DNA of 64,000 nt, taken from positions 992,001 to 1,056,000 of the forward strand of contig JAPFFF010000005.1 of NCBI GenBank assembly GCA_039105265.1, written 5' to 3'. The notes below the pieces were generated by a model. That model searched no databases, was not told the DNA's origin, and was given only the letters and a program-made list of their open reading frames with translations. This stretch comes from Tritrichomonas musculus (lineage: Eukaryota; Parabasalia; Tritrichomonadida; Tritrichomonadidae). Shown piece after piece: positions 20,212 to 30,125 of this stretch. Made by a program: the position numbers and the translations under genes. The first letter of the stretch is position 1. Every line of letters begins with the position of its first letter.

Positions 20212-20881
20212 GTAACCATTATGAAATTTCCTAATTTATGCATATTTATGATTAATTTATACTGTTGACTAGTATTTTTAATATAAATAATATTAAAGCA
20301 TCAAAAACTTCATAAAAATTTTTAATTAGTCGAATATGAAACTTTTTAAATTATAAATTGAATGCTTTAATAAAAAGTTATAGAAAAAAATACTGTGTGA
20401 ATATCTTGAGGAACTTAAAAAAAGAAATTAAATTATAAAAATATTTGATATGTAATTTGTTATAAATTGATATATTAACATTAATCAAATAATATATCAT
20501 GAAAAAGTAATAAAATATAAAAATTTTTGAATAAGTATACAAATAAAGTTACGAAAAATAGTTTTTTGTGAAGTACTAATCTTGTTATTAAGTTTTCAAG
20601 TAATTATTGTTTATTTTTGAATGGAAAAATGAAAAAAAAATGATATATACGTCTAATATAGAAAAAAAGCAACAATTAAATAAGTATATTGGTAAATTAA
20701 CATATGGATTCTTCAATTTACATGTTAAATCAAAAGCCATATAAAGATTATAATTATTATATTAAAAGAATAAAAAACATTTCATAAGTAATTAGCGTTA
20801 TAAACTAAAAAAAAATGTTTGTTACAGGTAGAGCATGTTTTTAACAATTAATTTATTGTAAAGTCGTAAAAGGTAATTCAT

Positions 20882-20981
20882 GGCGCCTACTTTTTGAGAT
20901 GCATTAAAAAATTAATAAAACTTTATTAAAATATTAAAATAGGTATTTAAATATTGAATAGATTGTCTCAAAAAGTAGGCC
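20882..20981. repeat. Small foldback element, about 100 bp, with CTACTTTTTGAGA ends
   Basis: The left end has CCTACTTTTTGAGAT from 20886. The right end carries the reverse complement, GTCTCAAAAAGTAGG (20965-20979). Both copies are also preceded outward by GG and a CAT/ATG-containing flank. A 60-bp A+T interior separates the arms. Size and structure fit a tiny MITE-like or foldback repeat. Confidence 0.55.
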
Positions 20982-20991
20982 AATGAATTTG

Positions 20992-21046
20992 ATTTTATCA
21001 CAGCTACTTTTTGAGACTTCGTCTCAAAAAGTAGCTGCCATAAAAT
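20992..21046. repeat. Near-perfect 55-bp palindrome (hairpin)
   Basis: Seventeen-base arms (CAGCTACTTTTTGAGAC and its exact complement) surround a TTC loop at 21001-21037. After a two-base mismatch the arms extend by ATTTTAT/ATAAAAT. The CTACTTTTTGAGA core is the same as in the neighbouring foldback 11 bp to the left, so the two structures share an origin or a binding factor. Confidence 0.8.
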
Positions 21047-22249
21047 CGTAATTTGTGGATAGATATAGAAAAATTGAATTTATAAACAGTAACAAGCTTT
21101 TAAAAAGTTTTGAAATAGATTTTTCAATTTTTTGACTTTATTCCTGTTTCAGAATATATCAATTGTTTTTATAAATCTATATATAGTTGGTGTATATTTA
21201 TATTAATTTATGATTTAATTTATTATATCTTAATTATAAAACCTGTTTGAAGTAATATAATTTGAAATCGAATCTTCTCAAAAAGTTTGATAATAAAAAA
21301 TGATATGAAAAAATCAATCAATATTTTTAGATTAAATGTAAAACAAATGAAATTATAATTTAAAATAAATAGAAATCTTTTTAATTATTTCAAAAAAAAG
21401 ATATCTTAACAGAAGAAATTATACAAATGTAAAATATCATATAGTTTATGTAAAATGGATATTATTTTATATTATTCTCAGAAAAAATTGATAGAGTTCA
21501 ATAAAATAAGGTTATAACATTGAGAAAAAGTGATTGGTAATAATTCAATTTTTATTTTTATTCTTTGAAATGCATTTTTCATTGTAAATCTGAATGATTT
21601 CTCCCATTTTTTGTTTACGATGAAACATTCAGGTTTCTAATAAAAAGCTAAAAATATTACTAAACAAATATAGGTGAAAGATAAAAAAAAAATTCTTCGA
21701 GCAAGTTTTATCCGCCCAATTTTTCCGAAAATCGTAAATGGTTTATTGCATAAACTTTTTAAATATTGCATACAAAAATGATAATAACCGTATTTGAATA
21801 GCCATTACGTTGGTTGCGATTCAAGCATTTTTTACCAACGATATGACAATGCTTTTTTGCTAATTTGGAAGTATTGGATAAAAAAAATTATTGAAAAGAA
21901 ATAATTCAATTTGATTTTGAAAAAGTTTATAAACATTGAAAATCAATATTTTATGCAATATATGCTTTAGTCTAAAATAGCTTTATTTATGCTTATTAAA
22001 AGCCAAACAAATGGTATTTAATTTTCTTTATTTTATTTTTTCATATATATTTTCAAATAATTAAAGTATTTGCTCATATAATAAATATATTTTTTATCAT
22101 TTTAAAAGATCTATTTTATTTAATTAATATTTCGTGTGTATATACTCAAAAAAGCAATTTTAATAAAAGATATTTATGAATTAAAAAGTTTATTTGTATA
22201 ATTAAACGAGCATTTTATTCAGAGCATAAACTATTGAAAAAAATGAGAA

Positions 22250-23161
22250 ATGAGGTTTAATAAATCCATTGACAATTCAGATAACAAAATGACAGAAAAT
22301 GGTGATTCAGGAGACAGCCCCACTCCGAATGCACCAGATAATACATATTCTCAAAGTTGCCAATTAAGTATAACAGGAAAGTCTTCAGAACAGAGTGATT
22401 TATCAGCAAATTCATGTCAGCAACAAAAGAAACATTTTCCTGTTGGATCTGAGGAAAATGATATTGAAATTTTACGCAAAATTGAAATTCGAAGGAAATT
22501 AAATTTATCAGACCTTAATTCCGAGATTCGCGATTCAGCAGTTAGAAAGCTGATTCAAGTAGGTGCTACTCTATATTTGTCAGATGAGGCTTTAGGTAGA
22601 GCAATTAAAATTTTTGATTTTAATTTGTTTCAAGAGCCAGATTTAAAAGAACAGCTTGATCTTCTTATAGCAACATCTTTGTTGATGGCTGCTAAACTCG
22701 AAGATGTTAAGCGTTCAGACTTATGCCAAAGTATTCGAAACAACTTTGATGGATTCGAAGAATCAGATATACTTAAATTCGAATTGAAAGCTTTTTGCAA
22801 TTTAAACTATGATGTGATTTTTTCAACAGCTCCACAATTTCTCTGGTACAAGTTAAGCAAACTTTCCCCTCAGCAATATCCTGACAAGGACTTAATTTCC
22901 CATTATTCGAGAATTGTCTGTCTTTGTTCACAATCTTCTCTCAAATGCTGTGAATACGATGGTGAAGAAATCGCATCAGAATCTATCAAAATTGCGATCG
23001 ATATGGTTAGAAATGGAAAGAAAATAGAAGATTTTAATGAAGCAGATGGAAATGAATTTCAAAAGCATGCTATATTTGCAATGCAAAAATTAAATGATAT
23101 TATTCCATCTGGTATTTTCAATGGTTTAATCCAACTTCCTCAAGAAGAAATATCACAATAA
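22250..23161 (+). CDS. Cyclin-like protein
   Basis: 303 residues. After an 80-residue disordered, S/N/Q-rich head, a cyclin box covers about residues 80-215. It includes the helix RKLIQVGATLYLSDEALGRAIKIFD, the family signature LLIATSLLMAAKLEDV (cyclins use ...CLLLAAKxEE), and FELKAFCNLNYDV at the position of the conserved E-x-x-I-L-x-x-L-x-Y/F. A degenerate second fold follows. Cyclins activate cyclin-dependent kinases; the subclass (mitotic or transcriptional) is unclear. An ATG 7 nt upstream (22243) is out of frame and quickly stopped, so codon 14 (22289) could be the real start. Confidence 0.75.
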   Translation: MRFNKSIDNSDNKMTENGDSGDSPTPNAPDNTYSQSCQLSITGKSSEQSDLSANSCQQQKKHFPVGSEENDIEILRKIEIRRKLNLSDLNSEIRDSAVRKLIQVGATLYLSDEALGRAIKIFDFNLFQEPDLKEQLDLLIATSLLMAAKLEDVKRSDLCQSIRNNFDGFEESDILKFELKAFCNLNYDVIFSTAPQFLWYKLSKLSPQQYPDKDLISHYSRIVCLCSQSSLKCCEYDGEEIASESIKIAIDMVRNGKKIEDFNEADGNEFQKHAIFAMQKLNDIIPSGIFNGLIQLPQEEISQ

Positions 23162-23790
23162 ATGATAAATCTTTATATGTTTCAATAATTATTTTATATT
23201 TATATATATTGAAATATTTACTTATATAAGAATCAAATAACATTGATATACTTTTAAACAATGGATTTTAATTATCATTAATGTAAGAGATAATTTAAAA
23301 AATAGACCAAAAAAAGACCATTTGATTATATAATTCATAGAGAAATTCTATTCAATTTTTCAATGATTTATATTTTATTCATTCAAAGTAGAATTTGAAT
23401 ACTAGCATTTTTTTTTCAAAATTGAGAAAGTTTATTTAAATATTCAAAAGAAAAAGCAAAAAAAATTCAATGAATAACAAGTCAAACTTCATAAAAACAA
23501 TTGGAATTCATTGAAAAAATACATAAATATATTAAGAAAAATATTTATACTTATATTTATTCTTTCATTTTTATATTTTAACATATGTCATTTCATGCAA
23601 TTTATAAATTTAGTGCGAATAAAATTTTTTGAACCAAATTTGTTGTATTTTTGAAATTTTTGTAATTTTGCGAGTAAAATAGATAAATCAAATTTTATTT
23701 TAAATATAATAATGCTACATTAATTATTATTTGATCAAATCATAAACTTTCATAAACTTTTAAATGCCAATAGAAATAATTCTGTGGTTT

Positions 23791-24173
23791 TTGAATTTTG
23801 AACGGTACGGCGATCGGATGTAAAGTGGTAAAAGTATTTAAAAAACTGTAATAATCGAAACAAACCAAATATATAAATAGAACACATTATATATAATAAC
23901 TTATTAAAATATTGGAAGGATTTTCTAATTTGATTTGGAGATTTATGTTCATTAAATTTGAATGAAAAACTCATTTTATCCATTCAAAAAAAAATTTTTC
24001 ATATGGTATGTCTATAAAATTGAAAATTTACTTCCAAATTTCATTAAAGAATTTGATTTTATATTATATAAAATTAACTGTTATATAATTTTTTTAGGCA
24101 TTTCCAGGTTATTTAATTTTGCTCTCAATTTTTTGACACTTTACATCCGATCGCAGTACCGTTGAATTTTGAA
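23791..24173. mobile_element. 359-bp MITE with 25-bp+ terminal inverted repeats and 12-bp flanking direct repeats
   Basis: The element proper is 23803-24161. Its left end reads CGGTACGGCGATCGGATGTA and continues AAGTG. The complement of the right end is the same apart from one base (G/T at position 7), and similarity continues for several more bases. The unusually G+C-rich ends stand out in the desert. Directly outside both ends is TTGAATTTTGAA (23791-23802 and 24162-24173), a 12-bp direct repeat that looks like a target-site duplication. The interior is A+T-rich and non-coding. Duplications of 8-11 bp are typical of MULE or hAT elements, so this may be a non-autonomous relative. Confidence 0.8.
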
Positions 24174-24454
24174 AAAATGTAAAGTATTTTCTATGAAATT
24201 TATTTTTTTGATTATTTTGAAAAAATTGAATTATATTTCGATTATTTTTAATCTTAAAAAAAAAACTTTTTCTTATCATAGTATTTAATAAAAAATGTAT
24301 ACTTCGAGATTAGTGCACGCTTTTTTTCATTTTTAATACATACTTTTTTCAAATTTATTTTGAATAAATATAGGTGGACTCGGAGATGTTCAGGTAAAGA
24401 CCAGATTTAATTTTGTATTGACTAAAACTTTGTTTACTAATACTCATTTTGATT

Positions 24455-24625
24455 TTCTATGTCTAAAAAGTCTTTTCCTAAATGACAAAAAAAATTTTAA
24501 ATCCAAAAAGTTGCTTTCAAAAAGTTAAAAATATTTTCTAAGTATAAAAAGTCTTTTCCGAAAAGTCACTAAAACATTCCATTCCCTCAATAGTTGTTTT
24601 CAAAAAGTCAAACGAACTAAACTGT
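24455..24625. repeat. Degenerate tandem repeat rich in AAAAAGT
   Basis: Two related blocks of about 85 bp begin TCTAAAAAGTCTTTTCC and GTATAAAAAGTCTTTTCC (about 24460 and 24545). Together they carry six or more AAAAAGT(C/T) words. No frame runs through them. Confidence 0.5.
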
Positions 24626-25887
24626 TAATAATTCAACGAATCAACTTTCAACGTTGACCAACCCTGATTCAAATACAAATTTTGATTTTTTGATAATGGT
24701 TTTCGTTCATATATTCAATTATTTTTTGGTTAAAAATAATAGAACTATTTTTAAAATTAAATTATTATTTAATTTGATCTAAAAGATTTGCATATTATTC
24801 GAAAACTGATAAGATAAAAACGATTTTTTATAAAGCATTTTTTTTAAATTGTTTTCAATTTTCCACGAGATAAAGATGGTTTTACATTTTTATGTTTACA
24901 AAATATTACTTATATATTAATTACTATTTTATTTTAATGATTTGTACAGATAATTATAGTTTATTTAACGAGATGTTCATAAAATTTTAATATTTTTCTT
25001 TTGTAAAAAAAATTATATTAACAAATTTTTATTTAAACAAGCAATGCATATTTTAATTTTATATATCATATATAATAAGTTAATTGTATAGATAAAGCCA
25101 ATAAGCAAATAAGTGATGAGATATAAACAATAATCATAATAATATGATATGCAAATAATTTGATATGATGAAGATATCTTCTATAATTGATCAAAGAATA
25201 ACATAATATAATATAATTAAATCATATTCATGGTTAATCAAATAATCATTTGATTTTCATTTAATAGAAATATAGTATTTGAACAAATTTTTAATTAATC
25301 ATTGAATAGCTAATGACTAGTATCATTTAAGTTATGAAAAATGATATAGGCATTTATTAATAAGGTCATAATATTATATAAAAAGTAATTTTTAGTTAAA
25401 ATAGAATATTTATAAAGATATTATGATTTTAAATTATCAAAACCTCATATCAATTTTTAAAATCTATTTATCTTTATAGATATACATTTTTCTCAGCTAT
25501 TTTTTATTCTTTTAACAATTAATAAAAATATTTCACATTATTATATTTATTATAAATGCAAAATATTACTTCTTAAATAAATGAAAGAATACATAAAAAT
25601 ATGAAATGTGATATAAAATTTTTTTAGAATTTTTTTAAATTGACATTTATCTCATTGAAAAATAGATTTTTTTCATAAACATTAGCTGATTATTTGATTA
25701 ATAATTTATAATATTCAATTTATAATATTCAATTTATATAATCAATATTTGATAAAATAATTCATAATAAAAACTTCAACCAAAACTAAATTTAAACAGA
25801 AAAACATATTCGCACTTGTATATTATTTAATGTTTTTGGCTTTTTAAAATCCAAATTCTTTTGTTTTATATAGAAGTTAAGTGAAAA

Positions 25888-26616
25888 ATGATTATTGTCC
25901 ATAAAAATTTTTTTGTCATCCAACTATATATTTTTTTGATCAAGTCGTTTGCGTTGTTACCAAAAAACTCACTATTTGATAAAGCAAATCCTTTTACTAT
26001 TTCAACATTTCATTTTCGCGACGTTACAGAACGAGTTTCTGGAGAAATAGAATCAAAAATGATTCGAAAATTTGCAGAAGATATAAATTATGCAAATTTA
26101 TTAGCTGATACAGGGACAACTAATAGATTAACTGTACAACAATTTGTTATTAGTAATCCCAATTTTCCGAGCATGCGATTTCCTCAATCAAACTTTGAAA
26201 ATATTAATTTCAATGGAATTCAATATGCAGTGATATTTCAAGAAGCCATTGAAAAAGCTTTACAGGATGGGATTAAAATTGTTGCTATAATCGCAGATTC
26301 TCAAACAGCTCAAACATCTGGGATAATTGAATTGTTAAGAACCCATGAAAATCCCAATATAAAAGCTATTGTTCATATTCCATGTGTTTCCCACATAATA
26401 AATAGAGTTTTTGCTTCTTTACTCTCAAATAGTTTATTTAAAAAAATAGCTACATATATTGACACTTTAATAGAAATTTGTAGGTCCCCGGAGGGATTAA
26501 ATGTAATTGGAAAATCATGTCCATCAACCGTTGAAACAAGATGGTTTTATATAGTGGTAGTTTTAACTTTTTTGGTTGAAAATGTTCCTGAATTGGCTAA
26601 CCTTTGTGCAATCTAA
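25888..26616 (+). pseudogene. hAT-like transposase fragment
   Basis: 242 codons open. The sequence ADTGTTNRLTVQQFVI...IVAIIADSQTAQTSGI, then VHIPCVSHIINRVFASLL and CPSTVETRWFYIVVVLTFLVEN, follows the hAT layout: a D-bearing strand, the C-x2-H helix and the T-R-W block. The family length is over 500 residues, but the frame ends abruptly near 26616 where a leftward transposase remnant begins, and no C-terminal hATC dimerisation block follows. It is therefore a truncated copy. The N-terminal 30 hydrophobic residues may be chance read-through rather than true protein. Confidence 0.6.
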
Positions 26617-27803
26617 TAAATACTATTAAATGTAAATATAATTCCTGATCTTTATTATATATTACATTAACCAAGTTTTTGTAAATATTTTTTACATAAC
26701 TCATTATATTATCAGAGTCTATATGTTGTTTAACAAAATCAAAAGCCCACGTCCTATCGTTCCATGAAAGAGCTGCAATTAGGTATCTGATTTTTGACGA
26801 GGTAGCAAATTTGAGGGATTTTTGAGCATAATGAGATTTAAATGAATTAAATGATTCCACTGCTTGTGTTGTTATCTGGTTATTGACGTTAGATCCATAA
26901 GCACTTGTTCTTTTTAATAATTTTTTTTCAGTTTTTCTATACTTCTATCTTATAAAGTGTAAATCTTCAGAATTTTTTTTTTATGTTTACAATAATCATG
27001 ACAATTATTATAATGTTGATAACTATTTATCCACAAATCTAATTTAATATTAGAGCTATAATTGGATTTTAAAATTGATATTAGCCATTTTTCTAAAGAT
27101 CTCTCAATTTCTTTGAATTCTGGATTTTGAGTCACAAAATTTTTAACAACTCTTGAGACCGCCTTCATCGAATGACCATAATCCAAATATTCGTTTATCT
27201 TCCATCCTACCTCTTTTTAAATTTTTCTGGTTGAGCCATCATTGTCATGAACATAAGAAACAATCCTTTTGTCATTTTTCCATTTAGATTCCAATGTTCG
27301 AATTCCCTCTGCTTCCAAAATCTTTTGGCGATTTAATACAATTACCTTCTACCTACTGTTTTGGTCGCTCAATAATTGCAAAATCTATATTTTTTTTGGT
27401 TTTTATATTTATCATTGTTACAATACAACTAGAACCCTGACGATCATGGTTCTAGGCACCAAAAAAAGCTACTATTGTTATCTTCTAATAAATTTTTGAA
27501 TTTTAATAATTGTTTTTCTTTTTCTTTCAAAAGTATTTTTTCCAATTCAGATTGTGCTTTATAAAAAATCTTTTTGCTAATAATAAATCCTGTTAATAAT
27601 GCTAAAAAGGTAAAAGTGGATAAATAAGTAATTCCTGAGGTAAGTGTAGCAAAAACAATTTTTTTTATATCAAAATTATTATTATTTGCTTGATTATTTT
27701 TATTTTGTTGAGGAATTGGCGATGTTCCCATATCTTGATAATTAACTTGATTAATTCTAAAATTTTGAGCTCTTCTTTGATCTCGTTGCCTACGTCTCAC
27801 CAT
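26597..27803 (-). pseudogene. Decayed Kolobok/IS4EU-like DDE transposase
   Basis: Read leftward from an ATG at 27803, a 119-codon frame begins with a basic head and then FATLTSGITYLSTFTFLALLTGFIISKKIFYKAQSELEKIL. This resembles the N-terminal module of IS4EU/Kolobok-type transposases rather than a true membrane protein. Downstream pieces lie in shifting frames: a DDE-type SYVHDNDGS-like segment (about 27240), DYGHSMKAVSRVVKNF (about 27180) and LWINSYQHYNNCHDYCKH (about 27030). The last two recall the D-x-x-H-x-x-K and W-x-N-x-x-H-Y-x-x-x-H-x-x-C blocks of the family. A final piece lies at 26597-26860. At least four frame breaks are needed, so the gene is dead. Inverted terminal repeats were not found. 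Confidence 0.5.
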
Positions 27804-27843
27804 TTTGAATGGAAAATAATCGTTTATTTATTTAGTATATGAA

Positions 27844-29438
27844 ATGTGTAGGCTTTCTACAAGTTTTTTATTTTTATGGTATATTTAAATAAAGCATATA
27901 TAATTAAATAATAATTGATAGGAAATATTTTTCAAATATAAAAGATAAAGTTTAAAATCGACTTTTTTAATTTGAAAAAAATTGAATGGTATTTTTATAA
28001 TTTCAATAGGAATTGAATGAAAAATCAATGAATTTTCATTCTTTTGATTTAATAATTTTTAATCAATTATCTATGATATATTTATAGTTTAAATATATAA
28101 TTTTTATTAGCAAATTTTACACTTGACCGTTTATTATTTCATTTCGCGTCATAGGAAATTGAATCATTCCGTTTATTAATTCAACTTTTTCAATATAAAT
28201 TCTCAACTAAACTTTATCTTTAGAGTTAGAAATAAACAAATGATATCAAATTGTAGCTTGGACGATGGAGAATATAATATATCAAAAATATATCTCTAGG
28301 TCTATTGTAAGTTGCGATAAATCAATTTTAATATTTGTTTCAACTTTTTTGGAAGAAATCCTTTTCGGAAGCATATTTTAATTTAAATATTATTATACAT
28401 ATCTATATATCAATCTAAAAATTATTCCAAACCACAATTACATAAACTTGATTTTGTGATATTTGAAATAATGATGCTGAAAAAAAGTTCGTGAATAATA
28501 GATATTATGTGTTCTAATTAAGATAAAATAAATATGTATTGTGTATACAATTTCATATTTTAAATTTATTGAATATTTCTAAAAATTAATCGAAAAAAAT
28601 GAACTTTTTAATTTCAAAAAAATGAGTAGCCTACATATTATATATATGTAGGCTACTCATTTTTTTGAAATTAAAAAGTGCATTTTTTTCGATTAATTTT
28701 TAGAAATATTCAATAAATTTAAAATATGAAATTGTATACACAATACATATTTATTTTATCTTAATTAGAACACATAATATCTATTATTCACGAACTTTTT
28801 TTCAGCATCATTATTTCAAATATCACAAAATCAAGTTTATGTAATTGTGGTTTGGAATAATTTTTAGATTGATATATAGATATGTATAATAATATTTAAA
28901 TTAAAATATGCTTCCGAAAAGGATTTCTTCCAAAAAAGTTGAAACAAATATTAAAATTGATTTATCGCAACTTACAATAGACCTAGAGATATATTTTTGA
29001 TATATTATATTCTCCATCGTCCAAGCTACAATTTGATATCATTTGTTTATTTCTAACTCTAAAGATAAAGTTTAGTTGAGAATTTATATTGAAAAAGTTG
29101 AATTAATAAACGGAATGATTCAATTTCCTATGACGCGAAATGAAATAATAAACGGTCAAGTGTAAAATTTGCTAATAAAAATTATATATTTAAACTATAA
29201 ATATATCATAGATAATTGATTAAAAATTATTAAATCAAAAGAATGAAAATTCATTGATTTTTCATTCAATTCCTATTGAAATTATAAAAATACCATTCAA
29301 TTTTTTTCAAATTAAAAAAGTCGATTTTAAACTTTATCTTTTATATTTGAAAAATATTTCCTATCAATTATTACTTAATTATATATGCTTTATTTAAATG
29401 TTCCAAAAAAATAAAAAACTTGTAGAAAGCCTACACAT
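27844..29438. mobile_element. 1.6-kb near-perfect palindrome: two inverted copies of a ~795-bp element
   Basis: The sequence from 27844 rightward is mirrored almost base for base by the sequence from 29438 leftward, centred on 28641. I saw only a handful of mismatches over about 797 bp per arm, mainly near the outer ends. Each arm is itself bounded by similar inverted ends, ATGTGTAGGCT outside and ATATGTAGGCT at the centre. The simplest reading is two copies of one non-autonomous TGTAGGC-ended element joined tail to tail, or a foldback transposon. ATATGAA occurs on both flanks (27837-27843; about 29442-29448, four bases beyond the right end), perhaps a target duplication. No protein is encoded. 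Confidence 0.85.
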
Positions 29439-30123
29439 TATTATATGAATGAAAAGTGTTAATAACTCTTTGAAAAATTAAGCTTTTAAGTTCTTATTTT
29501 GGCAAAAGATATAAAACGTTTTTTTAAATAAAAGTATGGTAATAATTTCTAAAAAAGTCATTTTATTTTACCAATATCTGGAATTTGAAATTAAAATTTT
29601 TATTAAAAATAGAAATATTTTATTATTAGAAGAAACAACTCAAAATCGTTTCCCATACTTTTTTAGATATTTTAGTCTTTTTATGCTTTTTATTAACATT
29701 GTGTCACGTACGTTATCATTTTTCGTGTTATTTCTTTTTTAAAATTGGATCAAAAACGATCTTTTTTGCTTAATTAAATGGCCAATTATTTCCCTCAGAA
29801 ACGTCCCCCATAATTCAATTTTTGCTAAAAAATGCATAATTAAATAGTCCAAATAGCTTCCCGATTCATCCAGTAATTCAAGGAACGCGATTCGGTTTCG
29901 CGCGGCCCAGCGGTGATCACTGGGTTGCATATTCCTGAAAAATTATGCAAAAACATAAAAATTTTATATCAAAAAAAGCAAATAGTTAAAATTTTTAGGT
30001 AAAATTAAAATTTACGATTTTTTTTGGTTAATTTTATTAACAAAGTAAGTCAAATTTCACCTTACGATGGAGGTTTTTTACTTTCCATGAGTAGCTTTCA
30101 AATGGATAGAAAAACCATTCAAA
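29439..30123. other. Spacer with a compositional island at about 29740-29945
   Basis: Between the palindrome and the pogo-like element. At 29890-29935 the G+C content jumps (GCGCGGCCCAGCGG), and CCCAGCGGTGATCACTGGG forms a near-palindrome. A 63-codon leftward frame (29739-29930) crosses it but matches nothing I know. It may be a fragment of an older element. Confidence 0.35.
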
Positions 30124-30125
30124 TA

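Larger units (their letters stand above)
20212..22249. other. Gene-free A+T-rich region with small inverted repeats
   Basis: 2.0 kb with no credible protein frame. Two inverted-repeat structures at 20882-21046 have separate entries. A third candidate is at 21808-21840, where CGTTGGT and ACCAACG arms enclose AAGCATTTTTT and a second AATGCTTTTTT follows about 20 bp later, in a stretch (21690-21860) of slightly raised G+C. The rest is simple A+T sequence. Confidence 0.55.
23162..25887. other. Gene-free A+T-rich region
   Basis: 2.7 kb with no supported gene. It contains the MITE at 23803-24161 and a repeated AAAAAGT-rich stretch at 24455-24625; both are listed. From 24700 to 25880 the sequence is close to featureless A+T with many ATAT and TTAAT steps. 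Confidence 0.6.

Noticed and set aside
23750-24165. Two short frames over the 359-bp MITE
   Set aside because: They cross the inverted repeats and are A+T filler; no homology to any transposase.
27444-27803. Small membrane protein with one transmembrane helix
   Set aside because: The hydrophobic stretch fits the N-terminal module of a Kolobok/IS4EU-like transposase, and downstream pieces of the same enzyme follow.
29739-29930. 63-codon leftward gene in the compositional island
   Set aside because: No recognised family, no initiator, and flanked by mobile elements; kept only as an anomalous island.
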